Shown: one piece after another, positions 23,540 to 29,855 of the stretch
Numbering within the stretch: the first letter of the stretch is position 1
Layout: every line of letters begins with the position of its first letter
Assembly (NCBI GenBank): GCA_002402545.1
Contig: DHGA01000078.1
Coordinates: forward strand, 19,200 to 49,054
Reading direction: 5' to 3'
Origin: Syntrophaceae bacterium UBA4810
GTDB taxonomy: Bacteria; Desulfobacterota; Syntrophia; Syntrophales; Smithellaceae
Length of the DNA stretch: 29,855 bases
Translations under genes and position numbers: made by a program
Notes under the pieces: model-generated
Databases searched by the model: none
Told to the model about the DNA's origin: nothing
Seen by the model: only the letters and a program-made list of their open reading frames with translations

Positions 23540-24274
23540 ATGAAGAATGCGGAATTTCGCGCGGTCATTCTCGCGGCGGGCAAGGGCACCCGCATGAAAT
23601 CAGATTTGCCCAAAGTGCTGCATGAAATAAAAGGCAAGCCCTTGCTGAGTTATGTTTTGGATGTGGCCAAAGGCGCGGGCGCAAAAAAAATAATTGTTAT
23701 TATCGGCCATCAGGCTCAAAGAGTTCGCGAGCATTTTGCCGATTGCGGATGCGTGTTTGTAAAGCAGGAACCGCAATTGGGCACGGGGCATGCCGTTTTG
23801 CAGGCTAAAAAAGAACTCAATGATTATAATGGTTTAACTCTGATTATTTGCGGTGATGTGCCGCTTTTAAAGCCGGAAACGATTAATAATTTGATTAAAG
23901 AACATGTTAAAACAGATTCTTGCCTTACTGTTTTGACTACAATAGTTCCGGACGCGCATGGTTATGGACGTATTGTCAAAGACAAAAAAGGCGATATTGA
24001 AAAAATCGTGGAGCAGCTTGACGCGACGGATGATGAGAAAAAAATCAGTGAAATCAATACCGGTATTTATTGTGTGAACACGCCTTTTTTATTATCGGCT
24101 CTGGAAAAAATTGAAAACAAAAATAATAAACAAGAATATTATTTGACCGATATTGTGGAAATCGCCCGCCGTGAGTGTTGTAAGGCGCATGCTTGCGTGA
24201 CCAACGATTATATCGAAGTTATGGGAATCAACACTCCCGACGAATTAATCCGCGCCGGTAAATATCTTAAATAA
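23540..24274 (+). CDS. GlmU N-terminal-type UDP-GlcNAc pyrophosphorylase, lacking the acetyltransferase domain
   Basis: This 244-residue nucleotidyltransferase has the GlmU signature LAAGKGTRMKSDLPKVL (11-27), QEPQLGTGHA (76-85) and the metal-binding D106 in CGDVPLL, then GYGRIV and NTGIYCVN. By family it transfers UMP to GlcNAc-1-phosphate, giving UDP-GlcNAc for cell wall and LPS. It stops after the pyrophosphorylase domain, about 210 residues short of bifunctional GlmU, with no left-handed beta-helix region. dusB starts 19 bp later, so no remnant of that domain is present. Either a separate acetyltransferase exists, or this is a paralogue acting on another sugar phosphate. Confidence 0.87.
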   Translation: MKNAEFRAVILAAGKGTRMKSDLPKVLHEIKGKPLLSYVLDVAKGAGAKKIIVIIGHQAQRVREHFADCGCVFVKQEPQLGTGHAVLQAKKELNDYNGLTLIICGDVPLLKPETINNLIKEHVKTDSCLTVLTTIVPDAHGYGRIVKDKKGDIEKIVEQLDATDDEKKISEINTGIYCVNTPFLLSALEKIENKNNKQEYYLTDIVEIARRECCKAHACVTNDYIEVMGINTPDELIRAGKYLK

Positions 24275-24293
24275 ATAAAACCTGGTTAAAATT

Positions 24294-25286
24294 GTGTCTT
24301 CATTAATTGATTCGATAAAAGGCAAAGCATTGCTGGCGCCGCTGGCGGGAATTTCTAATTTACCTTTTCGTCTTGTCGTCCGTTCTTTCGGCTGTTCGAT
24401 GGCTTTTACGGAAATGATCAGCGCCAATGGCCTTATCAGGGATTCAAAAAGAACATTTGAGTATTTAAAAAGTTCCCCGGAAGACAAGCCATTGGGCGTG
24501 CAGATATTCGGCGCGGATACGGATGTAATGGCCAGGGCGGCAGAAATTGTGGCAGGTAACGGCGCTGATTCAATCGATATAAACATGGGTTGCCCGGTGA
24601 AAAAAGTTATTAAAACAGGTGCGGGCGCAATGTTGATGAAAAATCCCGTCCAGGCGGAACGTATCATCAAAGCGGTGGTCGAAAAAGTAAATATCCCTGT
24701 GACAGTAAAGATTCGTTCAGGGTGGAGCCGCAGTTCTATAAACGCCGTAGAGCTTTCCCGGATAGCGGAAGGTGAAGGAGCGCGGGCAATAATTATCCAC
24801 GCGCGCACGGCTGATCAGGGTTATTCCGGAGTGGCTGATTGGAGCGTTATCGGGAAAGTTAAGAACGCAATAAAGATTCCGGTTATCGGAAACGGTGATA
24901 TCTGGAAGCCGATTGATGCTTCAAGGATGATGCAGGAAACGGCATGTGACGCGGTAATGGTAGGCAGAGGAGCGTTGGGCAATCCCTGGTTATTCAGAGG
25001 GATAAATCGCTTGCTGACAGATAACCCCAATGATTACTTGCCTGATTTGGAAGAAAGAAGAGCAGTGATTATGAGTCACTGGGAAAAAGAAATTCATTTT
25101 TTGGGAGAAAAAATCGCCAATAAAACCTTCCGCAAGCACCTTCTTTGGTATACAAGAGGGCTGGAAAATTCCGCGCAATTTAGAAAAAAGGCGGGGGATT
25201 GTAAGGATAAACAAGGCATGATGAATGAATTAAATAAATATTTCAACTTTTTGCGTCAGTCTGGTCATTCAGATAGCAGAATATAA
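24294..25286 (+). CDS. dusB: tRNA-dihydrouridine synthase
   Basis: The 330-residue FMN enzyme reduces uridine to dihydrouridine in tRNA. The TIM-barrel landmarks are LLAPLAGISNLPFR (13-26), INMGCPVKKVIKTGAGAML with catalytic C100, VKIRSGWSRSSINAVEL, IIHARTADQGYSGVADW, PVIGNGDI and VMVGRGALGNPWLF. Length and sequence fit the DusB subgroup. It starts at GTG 24294 with no strong Shine-Dalgarno; MSSLIDSIKGKALLAPLAG gives a normal family N-terminus and no other start fits. It follows the GlmU-like gene by 19 bp. Confidence 0.93.
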   Translation: MSSLIDSIKGKALLAPLAGISNLPFRLVVRSFGCSMAFTEMISANGLIRDSKRTFEYLKSSPEDKPLGVQIFGADTDVMARAAEIVAGNGADSIDINMGCPVKKVIKTGAGAMLMKNPVQAERIIKAVVEKVNIPVTVKIRSGWSRSSINAVELSRIAEGEGARAIIIHARTADQGYSGVADWSVIGKVKNAIKIPVIGNGDIWKPIDASRMMQETACDAVMVGRGALGNPWLFRGINRLLTDNPNDYLPDLEERRAVIMSHWEKEIHFLGEKIANKTFRKHLLWYTRGLENSAQFRKKAGDCKDKQGMMNELNKYFNFLRQSGHSDSRI

Positions 25287-25295
25287 AATAAGACC

Positions 25296-25325
25296 TTGAC
25301 TTAATCTGATAAGTTGGCATAAAAT
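25296..25325 (+). promoter_or_regulatory. Promoter for zapB-zapA-6S RNA
   Basis: TTGACT (25296-25301) and TAAAAT (25320-25325) are separated by 18 bp. The start site would be near 25332, about 55 bases before the zapB GTG. It lies just after the dusB stop. Confidence 0.55.
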
Positions 25326-25387
25326 AAATACAAATAAGCGTTATTGTTTTTTAATTTTGTGTCCTTAAGGAAGGATAAAAATTCATA

Positions 25388-25618
25388 GTGGAACTGGAAA
25401 AATTTCAACAATTAGAAGAAAAAATTAAGGTAATTGTTAACGAAAAAGTTCAATTAAAAAAGCAAATACAAAAATTGGAGGAAGCACTAAAGAATAAAGA
25501 GACGGAGTTAGTAGGGTTAGGTAACAAACTAAAGACGTTAGATGAAGAAAGGAACAGCGTACGCGCTAGGGTAGATTCACTGCTCGAGTTACTTGCAGAT
25601 ATCGATTTAGCAAAATAA
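25388..25618 (+). CDS. zapB: ZapB-like coiled-coil cell division protein
   Basis: This 76-residue protein is almost entirely heptad-patterned coiled coil (FQQLEEKIKVIVNEKVQLKK, LEEALKNKETELVGL), ending in LLELLADIDLAK. Size and pattern match ZapB-like (DUF904-type) proteins that associate with the Z ring through ZapA. The next gene is zapA, 18 bp downstream, which supports the call. The start is GTG at 25388, with AAGGAAGG about 13 bases upstream, a rather long spacing. Coiled coils are poor evidence on their own; the assignment leans on context. Confidence 0.78.
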   Translation: MELEKFQQLEEKIKVIVNEKVQLKKQIQKLEEALKNKETELVGLGNKLKTLDEERNSVRARVDSLLELLADIDLAK

Positions 25619-25636
25619 GCTTCCAGGGCATGTGTT

Positions 25637-25915
25637 TTGAAAAAAAGTTATAAAATAAGCATATTAGGACAGGATCTTTCGGTTTTAAGCGATGCAGAAG
25701 ATGAACAAGTGGCTAACGTTGTCCAATTTGTTAATAATAAAATTGAAGAGGTTATGCAGTCTAAAGACGGACTCAAAACCTTAAACGTTGCCATCCTGGC
25801 AGCTTTAAACATTTCAGAGGAATTATTAAAGTTAAAAGGAATGAACAAAGAGCTCTGTGAAAACATGGAAACCAGAGCCGAAAAATTAATTCAACTGATT
25901 GAAGATACAAATTAG
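25637..25915 (+). CDS. zapA: Cell division protein ZapA
   Basis: The 92-residue protein stabilises FtsZ filaments at the division site. KISILGQDLSVLSDAEDEQV is the ZapA N-terminal beta-hairpin region, followed by VVQFVNNKIEEVM and a C-terminal helix forming the coiled-coil dimer (NVAILAALNISEELLKLKG). Length matches the family (about 90-110). The start is TTG at 25637: the ATG at 25630 and GTG at 25632 are in frames that stop quickly. It lies between zapB and a 6S RNA, a placement known from many proteobacteria. Confidence 0.88.
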   Translation: MKKSYKISILGQDLSVLSDAEDEQVANVVQFVNNKIEEVMQSKDGLKTLNVAILAALNISEELLKLKGMNKELCENMETRAEKLIQLIEDTN

Positions 25916-25927
25916 TCGATTTTGTCG

Positions 25928-26116
25928 CCCCTGCGGTGCGCGTGATTAACATTTGTTTTGAGCCAACATTTTGAACCTGGGGCCTATTTCTTGTTTGTGG
26001 TGAGCAGGTCAACCTTTAATCCGCTGGTCGGAAGGTAGAAAGCCTAAAGCAAACAATACCGGGTACCCACCTTGAACAAAGGTTCAAAAAGGTGATTAAC
26101 ACGGCATATGCGGGGG
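25928..26116 (+). ncRNA. ssrS: 6S RNA (RNA polymerase regulator)
   Basis: About 189 bases directly downstream of zapA, the classical 6S position. The ends pair: CCCCTGCG (25928-25935) with TGCGGGG, and TGC-G-CGTG (25937-25944) with CACGGCA (26100-26106), leaving a one-base bulge and a small internal mismatch. This long imperfect closing stem, the size, and a U-run straight after it fit 6S RNA, which binds the housekeeping RNA polymerase in stationary phase by mimicking an open promoter. The central bulge was not folded by computer. No open frame explains the region. Confidence 0.8.
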
Positions 26117-26123
26117 TTTTTTT
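26100..26123 (+). terminator. Intrinsic terminator formed by the 6S RNA closing stem
   Basis: The 3' strand of the 6S closing stem ends in GGGGG and is followed at once by seven T residues (26117-26123). The GC-rich stem plus U-tract can end the zapB-zapA-6S transcript. Confidence 0.5.
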
Positions 26124-26184
26124 ATGCCGCCCGCTTATTAAAAAATCCTTTCTTTAGTCTTTAAAATAACCCTGAAAAACTAAT

Positions 26185-26228
26185 CCTTCAGCGAAAAGAC
26201 ACGCAAAAATGAATGTCTTGTCTGAAGG
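26185..26228 (+). other. Two-part inverted repeat between 6S RNA and rny
   Basis: CCTTCAG (26185-26191) pairs with CTGAAGG (26222-26228), and AGACA (26197-26201) pairs with TGTCT (26214-26218) inside it, separated by an asymmetric internal loop and a 12-base apical loop. No T-run follows. It may be an rny leader structure or a processing site. The rest of the 26124-26332 gap shows nothing else I can name. Confidence 0.45.
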
Positions 26229-26332
26229 TTAAAATATGTCTGCCGGAAAAAGTTAATTTAGGAAAGCTGGTTTTTGCTCATTTGTGAATAGGTGGCAAAT
26301 TTTCATCTTCGGCGGCAAAAAAGGAGGGGAAA

Positions 26333-27898
26333 ATGTTAAACGGCAGTTTATATGTGCTTGTTATATTGGCGTCGCTAGTGGCCGGTATTATCAGCGGTTA
26401 TATTTTTAAAAACATATTATCAGAGAAAAAAATCAAATCATCGGAAAGCCTGGCAGCCCGAATTGTTGAAGAGTCTAAAAAAGAAGCGGAGACAATCAAG
26501 AAAGAATCAATTCTTCAGGCCAAGGAAAATCTTCTTAAAATCAAAGCTGATTTCGATAAAGAGACAAAAGACAGAAGAAGCGATCTTGATGTTTTAGAAA
26601 AACGCATCCGATCTAAAGAAGAGAATCTGGACAAAAGACTTGATGCATTAACGCAGAAAGAGTCGAGTATTGAAGAGCGGGAAAAAGCGTTAATAAAAAA
26701 AGAAGGTGCATTGGAAGAAAAACATCATCGGCTGGATAAAGCGTTTGAAGAGCAGAAACAAAAACTGGAAACAATTGCGGGTATTTCATCCGAAGAGGCC
26801 AAAAAGATGTTGATTCAGTCAATGGAATCAGAGGCGAAGCAGGATGCCGCGTTAATGATCAGAAAAATCGAAGACGAGGCAAAGCTCACCGCCGATAAAA
26901 AATCAAAAGAAATTATTGCTTACGCGATTCAAAGATACGCGGGAGATTTTGTGGCGGAAAATACAGTATCCGCGGTCAATTTACCGAGCGAAGAAATGAA
27001 AGGTAGAATTATCGGCCGGGAAGGCAGAAATATCCGGGCGATTGAAGCGGCTACGGGAATTGATCTGATCGTTGATGATACTCCCGAAGCCGTGGTTCTT
27101 TCCAGTTTTGATCCGATTCGTCGTGAAGTAGCGCGTATTTCACTGGAAAGACTTATCCAGGACGGTAGAATTCATCCGGGCAGGATAGAAGAAATAGTAA
27201 AGAAGGTGGAAAAGGAAGTCGACCAAATTATCCGGGAAACAGGCGAAAAAGCCTCTTTTGATGTTGGAGTGCATGATGTACATCCGGAAATAATTAAAAT
27301 GATCGGCAGCCTCAAGTATCGTAAAAGTTATTCTCAGAATGTTCTGCAGCATTCGATTGATGTGGCATACCTTACAGGCATGATGGCCGCGGAATTGAAG
27401 ATGAATGTTAAAGAAGCAAAGCGCGCCGGTCTGCTGCATGATATCGGCAAGGCAGTGGATCACAAAATCGAAGGAACGCACGCGGCGATTGGAGCGGATT
27501 TCGCCAAAAGATACGGAGAAAATCCGCGCATAGTTCAGGCGATCGCCACACACCATGATGATGGCCGTAATAATACACTGCTGGGTGTATTAGTGCAGGC
27601 GGCGGATTCTCTGTCGGCGGCGCGTCCGGGCGCGCGTAGAGAGATGCTGGAAACTTATGTTAAGCGCCTGGAAGAACTGGAAAAAATCGCGCATTCTTTC
27701 AATGGAGTGGATAGATGTTTTGCGATTCAGGCGGGCCGTGAAATTAGAATTCTTGTGGAAAATGAAAAGATTTCTGATAATGACGCGGTGATGCTGTGTA
27801 AAGATGTCATTAAAAAAATTGAATCCGAGCTGACGTATCCTGGTCAAATTAAAGTTACGGTAATCAGGGAGACGCGCATTTCGGATTACGCGAAATAA
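26333..27898 (+). CDS. rny: Ribonuclease Y
   Basis: This 521-residue endoribonuclease starts mRNA turnover at the membrane. One N-terminal helix (residues 4-25: LYVLVILASLVAGIISGYIF) anchors it. A long coiled coil runs to about 190. The KH domain begins near 216 (LPSEEMKGRIIGREGRNIRAI), and the HD domain holds HSIDVAYL (about 340) and LLHDIGKAVDH (about 366-376), the metal-binding His-Asp pair. Length matches Rny (about 520). AAGGAGGGG lies just before the ATG, one of the strongest ribosome binding sites in the window. The ymdB-like gene begins 32 bp downstream, a pairing also known in Bacillus. Confidence 0.96.
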   Translation: MLNGSLYVLVILASLVAGIISGYIFKNILSEKKIKSSESLAARIVEESKKEAETIKKESILQAKENLLKIKADFDKETKDRRSDLDVLEKRIRSKEENLDKRLDALTQKESSIEEREKALIKKEGALEEKHHRLDKAFEEQKQKLETIAGISSEEAKKMLIQSMESEAKQDAALMIRKIEDEAKLTADKKSKEIIAYAIQRYAGDFVAENTVSAVNLPSEEMKGRIIGREGRNIRAIEAATGIDLIVDDTPEAVVLSSFDPIRREVARISLERLIQDGRIHPGRIEEIVKKVEKEVDQIIRETGEKASFDVGVHDVHPEIIKMIGSLKYRKSYSQNVLQHSIDVAYLTGMMAAELKMNVKEAKRAGLLHDIGKAVDHKIEGTHAAIGADFAKRYGENPRIVQAIATHHDDGRNNTLLGVLVQAADSLSAARPGARREMLETYVKRLEELEKIAHSFNGVDRCFAIQAGREIRILVENEKISDNDAVMLCKDVIKKIESELTYPGQIKVTVIRETRISDYAK

Positions 27899-27930
27899 TA
27901 TTTCGTTATAAACACGAAGAAGGGCTTTGA

Positions 27931-28716
27931 ATGAAAATACTTTTTATCGGCGATATCGTGGGCAAGCCGGGACGTAGAGCGGTGGCGGAATTAGTCCCAT
28001 CTTTAATCGCTGAAAAAAAAATTGATTTTGTGATAGCTAATTGTGAAAATGCCGCGGCGGGATTCGGAGTGACCAGAGAAATAGTCGAGGAGCTTTATGC
28101 AAGCCGGATTGATGTTCTGACCTCCGGTAATCATATCTGGAATAAAAAAGAAGCGCTGGAATTTATCGGTGAGTATAAAAATTTGTTAAGGCCCGCGAAT
28201 TATTCGCCAAAAACTCCGGGATCGGGAGCGATGGTTTTTTCAACATCCCAGGGAGAATCAGTAGGGGTGTTGAATTTAGCGGGGAGAATATTTATGCAGC
28301 CCAGCAATTGTCCGTTTGAAACAGCTAAAAAATTAATTGTCGATTTGCAAAGCAAAACAAAAATTATTATTGTGGATTTTCACGCGGAAGCGACATCCGA
28401 GAAGAGAGCGCTGGGCTGGTATCTGGACGGTGAGGTTTCCGCTGTAGTAGGAACGCACACTCATGTGCAGACCGCGGATGATGAAATTTTGCCTTTAGGA
28501 ACAGCATACATCAGCGACGCGGGTATGACGGGGCCCTTTGATTCTGTGATTGGCGTAAAAAAGGAAACTATTATTGAAAGGTTTCTGACCAATGTGCCGA
28601 ACAAATTTGATGTAGCCAAAGGCGATGTGCGCCTTCAGGGAGTCCTGCTGGATATTAACGCGCAAAGCGGCAGGGCCAATTCCATAGAAAGAATCAGTAT
28701 TAAGTTTGACACATAA
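27931..28716 (+). CDS. ymdB: YmdB-type metallophosphoesterase (TIGR00282 family)
   Basis: The 261-residue protein matches the YmdB phosphodiesterase family, shown in Bacillus to hydrolyse 2',3'-cyclic nucleotides. Metal-binding elements in order are FIGDIVGKPGRRAV (D8), NCENAAAGFGVT (E39, N40), SGNHIWNKKE (N67, H68), DFHAEATSEK and GTHTHVQTADDEILP. Length is typical (about 260-265). It lies 32 bp after rny and 15 bp before tyrS. The link with RNase Y suggests a role in RNA turnover or signalling of cyclic nucleotides released from RNA. The cellular role in this organism is inferred. Confidence 0.93.
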   Translation: MKILFIGDIVGKPGRRAVAELVPSLIAEKKIDFVIANCENAAAGFGVTREIVEELYASRIDVLTSGNHIWNKKEALEFIGEYKNLLRPANYSPKTPGSGAMVFSTSQGESVGVLNLAGRIFMQPSNCPFETAKKLIVDLQSKTKIIIVDFHAEATSEKRALGWYLDGEVSAVVGTHTHVQTADDEILPLGTAYISDAGMTGPFDSVIGVKKETIIERFLTNVPNKFDVAKGDVRLQGVLLDINAQSGRANSIERISIKFDT

Positions 28717-28731
28717 GCCGGAGAAACTGTG

Positions 28732-29855
28732 ATGAAAAATGCTTATGATATTTTAAAAGAACGTGGCTTCATCGAGCAGATAACTGATGAGTCTTTAATT
28801 TGCGGACTTTTTAAAAAAGGACCGGTAAATTGTTATATCGGATTTGATCCTACTGCTTCAAGCTTACACATTGGCAGCCTTGTTCCTATTATGGCTTTGG
28901 CGCACATGCAGAAAAACGGCCACAAACCGATTGCCCTGGTAGGCGGCGGTACGGGACTTATCGGAGATCCGAGCGGCAAAACAGAAATGCGCCAGGTTTT
29001 AACTTTGGAGCAAATAAAACATAATGCGGAAGGTATCGGCAAACAGCTGTCGCGCTATCTTGATTTTTCTGGAAAAAACAAAGCGTTACTTCTTAATAAT
29101 GCCGATTGGCTTACAAAAATAAACTACATTGAGTTTCTGCGCGATATCGGACGCCACTTCAGCGTTAACAGAATGCTGGCGGCGGAAAGTTACAAGATGC
29201 GTCTGGAGAAAGGTCTCAATTTCATCGAATTCAATTACATGCTTTTGCAGGCTTATGATTATTTATATCTGTTTGAAAATTACGGATGCGCCTTGCAGAT
29301 GGGCGGCAACGACCAGTGGGGGAACATGCTTGCCGGGAGCGATCTGATCCGAAGGATGAAGGGGGAAAACGCCTTCAGTATGACTTTTCCCCTGATCACC
29401 ACGTCCTCGGGCCACAAGATGGGGAAAACGGAAAAGGGTACGGTTTGGCTCGACGGTACCATGACGTCGCCTTATGATTACTATCAGTACTGGGCCAATA
29501 CGGAAGATGCCGATTTGGAGCGCTTCCTGGGACTATTTACCTTCTTGCCCATGGAAGAGATTCGCCAGGTTCGTTCCCTGGATGGGGCGGAACTGAATAT
29601 GGCTAAAACGGTTCTCGCCTTTGAGGCCACAAAGGTGACACATGGTGAAGAGGCGGCACTTTCCGCCTGGAAGGCCGCTGTCGATGCCTTCCATATAAAA
29701 TCGGTGGCGGAAGCGCTTTTCCCATCGAGTTCCCTTCCCCGGACGGTATTGGACCAGGAAGGAGCAGCCCTTCCTTCCATCCGCAAGTCCAGAACCGATA
29801 TGTATCAGGGCATTGCGGCGTTCGAACTGTTCTTTGAGGCCGGGCTTTGCTTGAC
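28732..29855 (+). CDS. tyrS: Tyrosyl-tRNA synthetase (3' end cut by window)
   Basis: About 374 codons are open to the right edge. The class I signature is HIGS at residues 46-49 (SSLHIGSLVPIM). The tyrosine-binding MGGNDQWGN is at 190-198, and the KMSKS-type loop is HKMGKT with K229/K232. Start at ATG 28732; a GTG directly before it (28729) is less likely. The missing part should be the C-terminal S4 RNA-binding domain. Base composition jumps from about 35% to 67% GC between adjacent 60-base lines at 29281, near residue 184, and stays high to the window end. The reading frame is unbroken and the protein remains a good TyrS. It follows the ymdB-like gene by 15 bp. Confidence 0.93.
   Translation, partial: MKNAYDILKERGFIEQITDESLICGLFKKGPVNCYIGFDPTASSLHIGSLVPIMALAHMQKNGHKPIALVGGGTGLIGDPSGKTEMRQVLTLEQIKHNAEGIGKQLSRYLDFSGKNKALLLNNADWLTKINYIEFLRDIGRHFSVNRMLAAESYKMRLEKGLNFIEFNYMLLQAYDYLYLFENYGCALQMGGNDQWGNMLAGSDLIRRMKGENAFSMTFPLITTSSGHKMGKTEKGTVWLDGTMTSPYDYYQYWANTEDADLERFLGLFTFLPMEEIRQVRSLDGAELNMAKTVLAFEATKVTHGEEAALSAWKAAVDAFHIKSVAEALFPSSSLPRTVLDQEGAALPSIRKSRTDMYQGIAAFELFFEAGLCL

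Noticed and set aside
24245..24808. A 187-codon minus-strand frame across dusB.
   Set aside because: It is an antisense shadow of dusB and the end of the GlmU-like gene, with no domain features.
25331..25353. Short AT-rich inverted repeat AATAAGCGTTATT followed by T residues, looking like a terminator before zapB.
   Set aside because: The stem is only about five A-T pairs and it sits at the predicted transcription start of zapB.
1..29855. CRISPR arrays, tRNA or rRNA genes, transposases, integrases, toxin-antitoxin pairs and phage genes.
   Set aside because: None was seen on reading both strands. The only notable repeat is the 16-bp pair around the NRPS-like operon.

Overview
This window looks like a chromosomal segment from an anaerobic deltaproteobacterium-type organism (Desulfobacterota; Syntrophus/Smithella-like by gene content and order). 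That placement is inferred from memory of the gene families: a TIGR03960-type radical SAM protein, a stand-alone AICAR transformylase next to a PurO-like IMP cyclohydrolase, a FISUMP-domain secreted protein, and the order zapB-zapA-6S RNA-rny-ymdB-tyrS. Hand-counted GC is about 40-50% over most of the window, with some clear local departures. Both ends are cut inside genes: the radical SAM gene on the left (minus strand) and tyrS on the right (plus strand).

Layout. 1-2541 (minus): radical SAM protein with a small uncharacterised partner. 2597-6032 (plus): purU, a cysteine-rich YkgJ-like protein, hpt and a zinc-ribbon membrane protein. 6059-7191 (minus): tsaC and purE, overlapping by 4 bp. 7356-9349 (plus): a near-consensus promoter, a PurO-like IMP cyclohydrolase and a stand-alone AICAR formyltransferase, together replacing the usual bifunctional PurH. 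9510-14265 (plus): a compact four-gene NRPS-like operon (adenylating ligase, carrier protein-thioesterase, methyltransferase, zinc dehydrogenase). 14360-17626 (plus): cyclophilin, then a SLC13-type permease with regulatory RCK_C domains and an MscS channel. 17685-19692 (minus): two secreted proteins of unknown role. 19909-21981 (minus): a DUF4197 protein and purD. 22269-25286 (plus): CNNM/CorC-type protein, a GlmU-like uridylyltransferase lacking the acetyltransferase half, and dusB. 25296-26123 (plus): zapB, zapA and a 6S RNA. 26333-end (plus): rny, ymdB-like phosphodiesterase and tyrS.

Purine metabolism is the recurring housekeeping theme: purU, hpt, purE, PurO-like, AICARFT and purD are scattered over four transcription units. 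The main accessory element is the four-gene operon. It sits between AICARFT and the cyclophilin gene and is bracketed by a 16-bp exact direct repeat (9338-9353 and 14332-14347). The first copy is the end of the AICARFT gene, and the second also reads Leu-Phe-His-His-stop. This suggests that about 5 kb was inserted at the AICARFT 3' end. Its thioesterase has Cys in place of the usual nucleophilic Ser, and its product is unknown.

A sharp base-composition jump inside tyrS near 29281 suggests either recombination or an assembly join. No tRNA, rRNA, CRISPR array, transposase or integrase gene was recognised.
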